A stretch of DNA of 64,000 nt, taken from positions 6,655,476 through 6,719,475 of the forward strand of contig JAZBQD010000034.1 in assembly GCA_036583965.1 (NCBI GenBank), given 5' to 3'. Origin of the DNA: Prunella strophiata (Eukaryota > Chordata > Aves > Passeriformes > Prunellidae). Shown piece after piece: positions 58,858 through 64,000 of this stretch. Within the stretch, counting starts at the first letter, position 1. Each line of letters begins with the position of its first letter. The notes beneath the pieces are model-generated. The model saw only the letters and a list, made by a program, of their open reading frames with translations, was not told the DNA's origin and did not search any database. The position numbers were made by a program, and so were the translations under genes.

Positions 58858-61800
58858 GCTCTGGGAAGCCCGACGCTCCCGGTAAGGTTCCCCCCGCGCG
58901 TTCCCCGCCGGCCTCGGTCGGGCGCGGCGGCGGGCGCTGAGCGCTGCGCTCTCCCCGCAGCGCTGGAGCCGGGCGGCGGGGCCCGCTCGGGCAGGATGTC
59001 GTTGCCCCTCGGCGTTCCACGCCGCGCCTTCAGCTACGACGATGCCCTGGAGGACACGGCGCCCATGACGCCGCCGCCCGCCGATCTGTGCGCCAGCGTG
59101 CTCTGGAAGCAGCCGGTCATCCCCGAGCGCAAGTACCAGGAGCTCTCGAAGGTACGGGCCCGGCTGGCCCAGCATGTCCTTGGGTACCCGCAGCTCTGGC
59201 ACCCGTCTCCTGGCATCCCCCCTCTCCCAAGCATCCTCACACCCCTCCGGCCTGGCAGGCGCTGCCCCCTGCCCTCGCAGCAGGACCCTCGGGAGGGGCT
59301 GCGGACAGAGCCCAGCCCTGCCTGGCCTTGCTCCGGGCACATGGAGGTGTTGGGTGGGACAAGCGTGTGCTCCTCCGTGGTCGTGGTTAAGAAAACCCCA
59401 GCAACCAGGTGTAATTAAACTAGAGCATAAGGCTGGTTTAGGTTGGATGGGAATCCTTTATAATAAGGGTGGTGAGGCACTGGAACAGATTGCATGGAGA
59501 AGCTGTGGCTGCCCCATCCCTAAAAGTGTTCAAGGCCAGGTTGGTGGGAACTTTGAACAAGCTGCTCTAGTGGAAAGTGTCCCCCCACCATGGCAGGGGA
59601 TTTTGGATGATCTTTAAGATCTCTTCCCACCCAAACCATTCTGGGATTCTATGCTTTGAGTGCAGGAGCAGCCCTTTTAAATTTAGAGGCTGTTTTCTAA
59701 GTCTAAAGTTAAGCTAAATGTGCTTGTATGGAAGAATTTAATTCTGTATCCCTTTGAGCTTAACCTCTACTTTATATCTCCTTGTTTTTTAAATCTCTTC
59801 TGGGAGATAACCAAAAGTTGTGGTTTGGTACAAAAAGTAAACTCTCCAATCAGGGAACTCCTGTATTGGGAGGGGGAAGTCAGCGTTTCATAGGATATTT
59901 TGTTTTCTAGCATTTCTTTTCTGTTTCTTTGCTGGGGTCATAGTTTGACCACTGGACACACTGAGCAAGAAACATAAGGAGTGAGTGAGGTGGGAAAACA
60001 AGCTGTTCACTCCAGGCTCTGCTCTGTGACTGCCATTCTGTGAACAGCTGCTGCTTGAGCTGCCTGTGGAAGGTGCTCTTGGTGTTTTTGCCCAGTTGAC
60101 CTTGAAGTCCAATTTGCATTTGGGAGAAGAACAGATGTTCTGGTTTCTTTCCTGTTGACCTTTTTGTACTTGGACTAACAACTTGTTTGCTCTGAGCCTG
60201 GTAGGTGTTCAGATGTTGGATGCAAGTCTCTTGTTCATTGCTGTGAATGTAAAGTTCTGACCATTCCTGGGCTGCAGTGTGCACAGTGCAGGGATTTCTC
60301 CCATGGGATGAACTTGTGTAGTTAGAGATGTGTCCTTGCCAGGTGCTGAGATACTTCCCCCTCTCAAACTGTTCCTCTGCTGCTTCCCCACAGGATGATG
60401 AGGGGGATGCCAACATGAAGCCTGTCATAACTCCTTCATCATCCACAGAAAGTGTGAACAAGGTGCCTGTGGTGAAGGCCAAGGCCACTCACATCATCAT
60501 GAACTCCCTCATCACAAGTAAGAGCTCCCCTCTCACACTCTCATGTGTGGGCTGGGCACTGAGGGTGATTCCTGGAGAGCTCTTGGGTTCAGACTGGCTC
60601 TGCTCTGGTGCTGTGTGAGTTTGTTTTTTTCAGGGGATGTTTCTAGAGGGAAGCAAGGAACTGGGGAATAGGCCACATGTGGTGTTTCTGTGTTTCCAGG
60701 GGCAGGGTAGGAGTGCAGAGTTTGTTGTTTGCTGGCAGGACACTGCAGTCCATGCTGCTGGAGCACAGAGGCTGCTGCTCTGTTTGATTATTAACTTGTT
60801 ATTTCTGAATGACAGGCAGAGCTCTACCATTAACCCAGGCAGTGAGGGGAGCTGACACACTGTGCTCATGGAGAACTTGCTGGCATTGATGTTGCTCATG
60901 GCAGCAGCTGCCTTGCTAACTGCAACACTTCTAAACATAAATCATGATGCTTTAAAATAAAATTGGGTCAGTTATGTTTGCAGAGAAGATGTGCCCTTTT
61001 GCAATAAGAGGAATTATTTCTGTGTTAATCTGTCCATGCTGCCTCTTCTTCAGCAGCTACAAAAACCAGGGACCTGAAAATAACTTTAGGATGGGAAGTG
61101 TTATCTGTTTTAAAGAAGACAGTGGGCTTTTCCACTAACCTTTTTGTGCTCTGATTCCTTTTGATTTTTTTCCTTGTTCCACCAGGGAATGAAGATCTTA
61201 GCCTGGGGTTTGGAGGAAGTGCTTATGTTTTCCAGAACTAAAATTGATACCAGTGTATTAGATGCTGGCTTTGTGTCTGGCTGAAATAGCTTATTTTACC
61301 TGATCTAAAATCACTGGGAGTCTTTAAAACATGACCTGCAAGGCTCCCTTGAATGCAATGGGCCACTTAAAGTGTCCAACTTATTGGGTTCTCCTAGATT
61401 TATGAAGCTGTGAGTAGGAATGATGCAGTGTCTGGGGTGAGATGGGCTTAATTACAGGAGTTTCATTTGTGATAGTTCTGGTGATTTGGGACAAATCACT
61501 GCTCACCTCCCTTAGCCCTGTGTCTCAGGATGCTTGTCAAGTCAGAATATCTCACCAGCTACATCCTTCTGCCTCAGCTTGTTACAGTGTGTGAAGGATG
61601 AAATAAAGAGGTTTGCATTCAGTTGCTAGAACTGCTTGTGGTGGCATTTGTGTGTGAATTTGTGCTCTTGTGTGTTCCAGAGCAGACTCAGGAGAGCATC
61701 CAGCGCTTTGAGCAGCAGGCAGGGCTGAGGGAAGCTGGCTACACACCCCACAAAGGCCTCACCACTGAGGAGACCAAGTACCACCGGGTGGCTGAGGCAG

Positions 61801-64000
61801 TCCATGTAAGGCTTGTTTACCATTGGATTTCTCTCTGTAGGATGTGTCTGGTTTAACATTTACCTGGTGACATAACTTTTGGAGCATGTTGCCAAAACTT
61901 TCCTTAAGCTGCTTCCTCTGAAAGCTTTTAACTCATTTTTTAAACTCATTTTACCCACTTTTATTTTAAAGCTAACATTAGCCTTTATAGTTTTGAAACA
62001 GCTTTTTTTTCTCAAATCTGTCACATTTCACTGTGACAGTTGTCTTTCCAAGTGGGGACAACCCTACACAATCCAATTTCTTGCTGTACTTTTGAGTGGT
62101 GTCCTGCAGTTGAATCCTGCAACTATGTGTCCAAAGAGAACTTGTAAACTGTGCAGTTCCATTCTGGAAGTTACCAGATGTGTCTTACTGGAAACAAAAG
62201 TCATGAATGAAGGTGTTACTGTGGGCTGCTGAGCTCTTAAAAATTTTGCAGTTGGAGTTTAATAGTCAACTCTTCCAGTGTCCTCCCAGGAGGCCAAAGT
62301 TTCAGTAACTACGTCGATGAATTGCATTAGTGTGGCTTGAATAGCCACAGGAAACATTACAAGGTACCCTGTGTATTTTGTGTTTGAACTGTAACTGCCC
62401 TTCAAATGACTCCTTCAAAGTTCAGTTTGTACTGTCCAGCTTGTAATAACATGGTTTGCATACACCCAGTTCCTGTTTATTTTGTGCCCAGGTTCATCTG
62501 TGTTCCAGAGCAGTGTTTCCATCCTGATATACACTAATTGCTTCACAGGGTCTGGTGTTCCTGACTTCTGTGAGAACTGGTCTCACCCTCATTAGAGAAC
62601 TGGTGGGACTGAAAACTTTGTTGCTCTGATAAGTGCTGGAGACAAATGGGTGCTGAGGCATTTAGACCAGTTACCAGGTAGCTGAAGTGAGCTCTGCTGC
62701 ATCCACAACCTCCCTATGAGTGCTGGTGTTCCTTTCTGTAGCCTAAAGTGAACTTTAAAAATGCTAATATTTCATGTGGAGAGAAACTTAAGGGGGTGTA
62801 TGCAGGTATTGTGATACTGGATACAACTTTAAGTGTGGTGACACTTGCTCTTTAACACCTCTGATAGAAACAATTGTCTGGTTTTGGTAAAAAAACAATG
62901 TTTTTCCTGATGTCCAGTATTTAAGTTTGTTGCTTCTGTTTTTTTTTGCCTCTCCTGACAGAACCTAAAAATGCAGAATGGAGAGACCACAAAAGATGAC
63001 AAACAGAATTCTCTGCTCAGTCCACTCCAAGCAGCACCCCCCACTTCCTCCCCCAGGCATAAAAACAGGTATTCTGACTCCTTTGGTTTTCTACAGGCTG
63101 CTGGGGTGGGAGCTGCTACAAATAACCTTCTTATCCTGTGAGGAGCTGTACAGGATGACATCTAGAGCCTGATGAGGATTTATGTTGGGTAGATCCGAAT
63201 GTTGGAAGCCTGTGGAACTTGACCATGCATAGCTTATTCTGGGTGGTAACAAACCTATTAAGATTTCTTAAATTTCCCCTTTTAACTACATGAAAAGTTC
63301 CTGGCATAGTGGGATCACTTGAAGTATTTATTCTCTTGTTTTAAACATCTCAATTATGTTTTTTCCTTAGGGGTTGGTTTAGTCAGGGATCCTCTACTTC
63401 TATCACTGGCTCAGACTTTGCTATGGAAGGTGGTGGGGACAGATTGCCATCTGAAAGATGGAGCTTTTTTGGACCCAGAGCTGTTCAGAAATCAGCCAGT
63501 GATGCAGGTATGTCCTTGAAAATCTGCCCTGTCAAGAGCAAGGGGGGAACTGTCACACAGCAGACTTGCTGGCTCTTTCTGGAGTCTTATCCTGCTTGCC
63601 TTGTTACTCTCCAGGACCACCTTGAGAATGTGTGTTAGTCATATAATTTCTGTGCCTAAATATAGAGAACTTGGGTAAAACCTGTGCCAAGGATCTGGAA
63701 GCAGAAATAACTTGCAGTGAGCTGCAGTGGGAGGGGCAGGGTGTGAAGGTGACAGCTTTTTACTCTTTCTCTGATATGTGATGAAAACAGGACTGGAAGT
63801 ACCAGCCCCTGATGTGGAATAGGCTTCAGATGATATGGAGCTGCTGGAATTTGCATAGGCTGTCTGTGGTGCTGAATGTCAGTGACACTGCTCACTCCTG
63901 GCAGCAATAGGAAATGGATTTGACTGGTTTTCCTGGTTTTTACTGTGGATTTTGTTTTTCATCAGGAGGATTTACCATTCAGCCCTATAAGGGTGCTCAG
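58854..64000 (+). CDS. KIAA1191: KIAA1191 (p33MONOX), 5' part; continues beyond the window
   Basis: Poorly characterised protein described as a putative NADPH-dependent monooxygenase. Coding exons in the window: 58854-58881, 58961-59151, 60394-60517, 61681-61805, 62962-63068, 63371-63507, and 63966-64000 (cut by the window end); all phases join. It reads MSSGKPDAPALEPGGGARSG then RMSLPLGVPRRAFSYDDALE, the conserved PVIPERKYQELSK, VPVVKAKATHIIMNSLIT, the very conserved AGYTPHKGLTTEETKYHRVA, a Ser/Pro-rich linker, and WSFFGPRAVQKSASDA, ending GGFTIQPYKGAQ at the edge. A later in-frame ATG (58995) could be an alternative start, but the first matches the human N-terminus in length and pattern. 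The annotated family motif for flavin binding is not obvious to me in this part. Confidence 0.93.
59442..59656 (+). mobile_element. CR1 retrotransposon, 3' fragment (plus strand)
   Basis: GGTTTAGGTTGGATGGGAAT is followed by GTGAGGCACTGGAACAGATT, AAAAGTGTTCAAGGCCAGGT, GGATGATCTTTAAGATCTCT and ends at CAAACCATTCTGGGATTCTA. This is the CR1 3' end in order, with an A/T-substituted terminus. It lies in the second KIAA1191 intron (59152-60393) and is 5'-truncated. Confidence 0.87.
60518..62961 (+). other. KIAA1191: KIAA1191 introns 60518-61680 and 61806-62961; nothing else seen
   Basis: Two AT-richer introns of about 1.2 kb each around the 125-nt exon. No repeat family, RNA gene or nested exon was recognised. 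Confidence 0.5.

Overview
This looks like bird nuclear DNA. The genes are split into many small exons with short, GC-rich introns. There are three 3'-truncated CR1 retroelements of the avian/reptilian type (about 13.48-13.76 kb, 33.82-33.90 kb and 59.44-59.66 kb), several CpG islands, and vertebrate-type promoters and poly(A) signals. The protein-coding content is one conserved block, the mirror image of human 5q35.2 as I remember it: GPRIN1 (+, 3' end only), CDHR2 (-), RNF44 (+), FAF2 (-), CLTB (+), HIGD2A (-), NOP16 (+), KIAA1191 (+, 3' end cut by the window). The species cannot be named from the sequence. The human block also has ARL10 between NOP16 and KIAA1191; here only about 0.6 kb separates those two genes and no ARL10-like exon is visible.

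Layout. 1-2.5 kb: last coding part and 3' UTR of GPRIN1, tail-to-tail with CDHR2. 2.66-12.56 kb: CDHR2, an intestinal/renal microvillus protocadherin, with 31 coding exons and one 5' noncoding exon. 12.6-25.9 kb: intergenic DNA with a CR1 copy, then the 5' region of RNF44 with two CpG islands that may be alternative promoters, and a 38-bp minisatellite. 25.9-31.9 kb: RNF44 coding exons and a 2.8-kb 3' UTR. 32.8-46.4 kb: FAF2, tail-to-tail with RNF44 and head-to-head with CLTB across a CpG-island promoter. 47.3-52.2 kb: CLTB, including its neuron-type cassette exon. 54.7-58.2 kb: HIGD2A and NOP16, divergent from a 180-bp promoter. 58.7-64.0 kb: KIAA1191. The genes do not form one pathway; they are neighbours by conserved synteny. 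Most serve housekeeping roles (ER-associated degradation, clathrin coat, cytochrome oxidase assembly, ribosome biogenesis); CDHR2 and GPRIN1 are tissue-restricted.

Exons were placed by translating both strands, requiring splice sites (GT-AG, with one GC-AG) and checking that every exon phase joins. The reconstructed lengths are RNF44 442 aa, FAF2 445 aa, CLTB 227/209 aa, HIGD2A 93 aa, NOP16 179 aa and CDHR2 about 1297 aa, close to the family lengths I recall. The oddest result is six apparent single-base indels that break otherwise perfect frames: one in GPRIN1, four in CDHR2 and one in the membrane-hairpin exon of FAF2. Because FAF2 is a broadly conserved housekeeping gene and all splice sites and flanking codons are intact, residual assembly indels are the most likely cause, although true polymorphism or recent gene loss is not excluded for CDHR2. 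I found no convincing undescribed system. The most useful leads are regulatory: an HNF1/forkhead cluster at CDHR2, paired ZNF143-type sites at HIGD2A/NOP16, a ZNF143 plus TCTCGCGAGA plus TATA promoter with a stop-start overlapping uORF at KIAA1191, and a CU-rich tract before the CLTB cassette exon.
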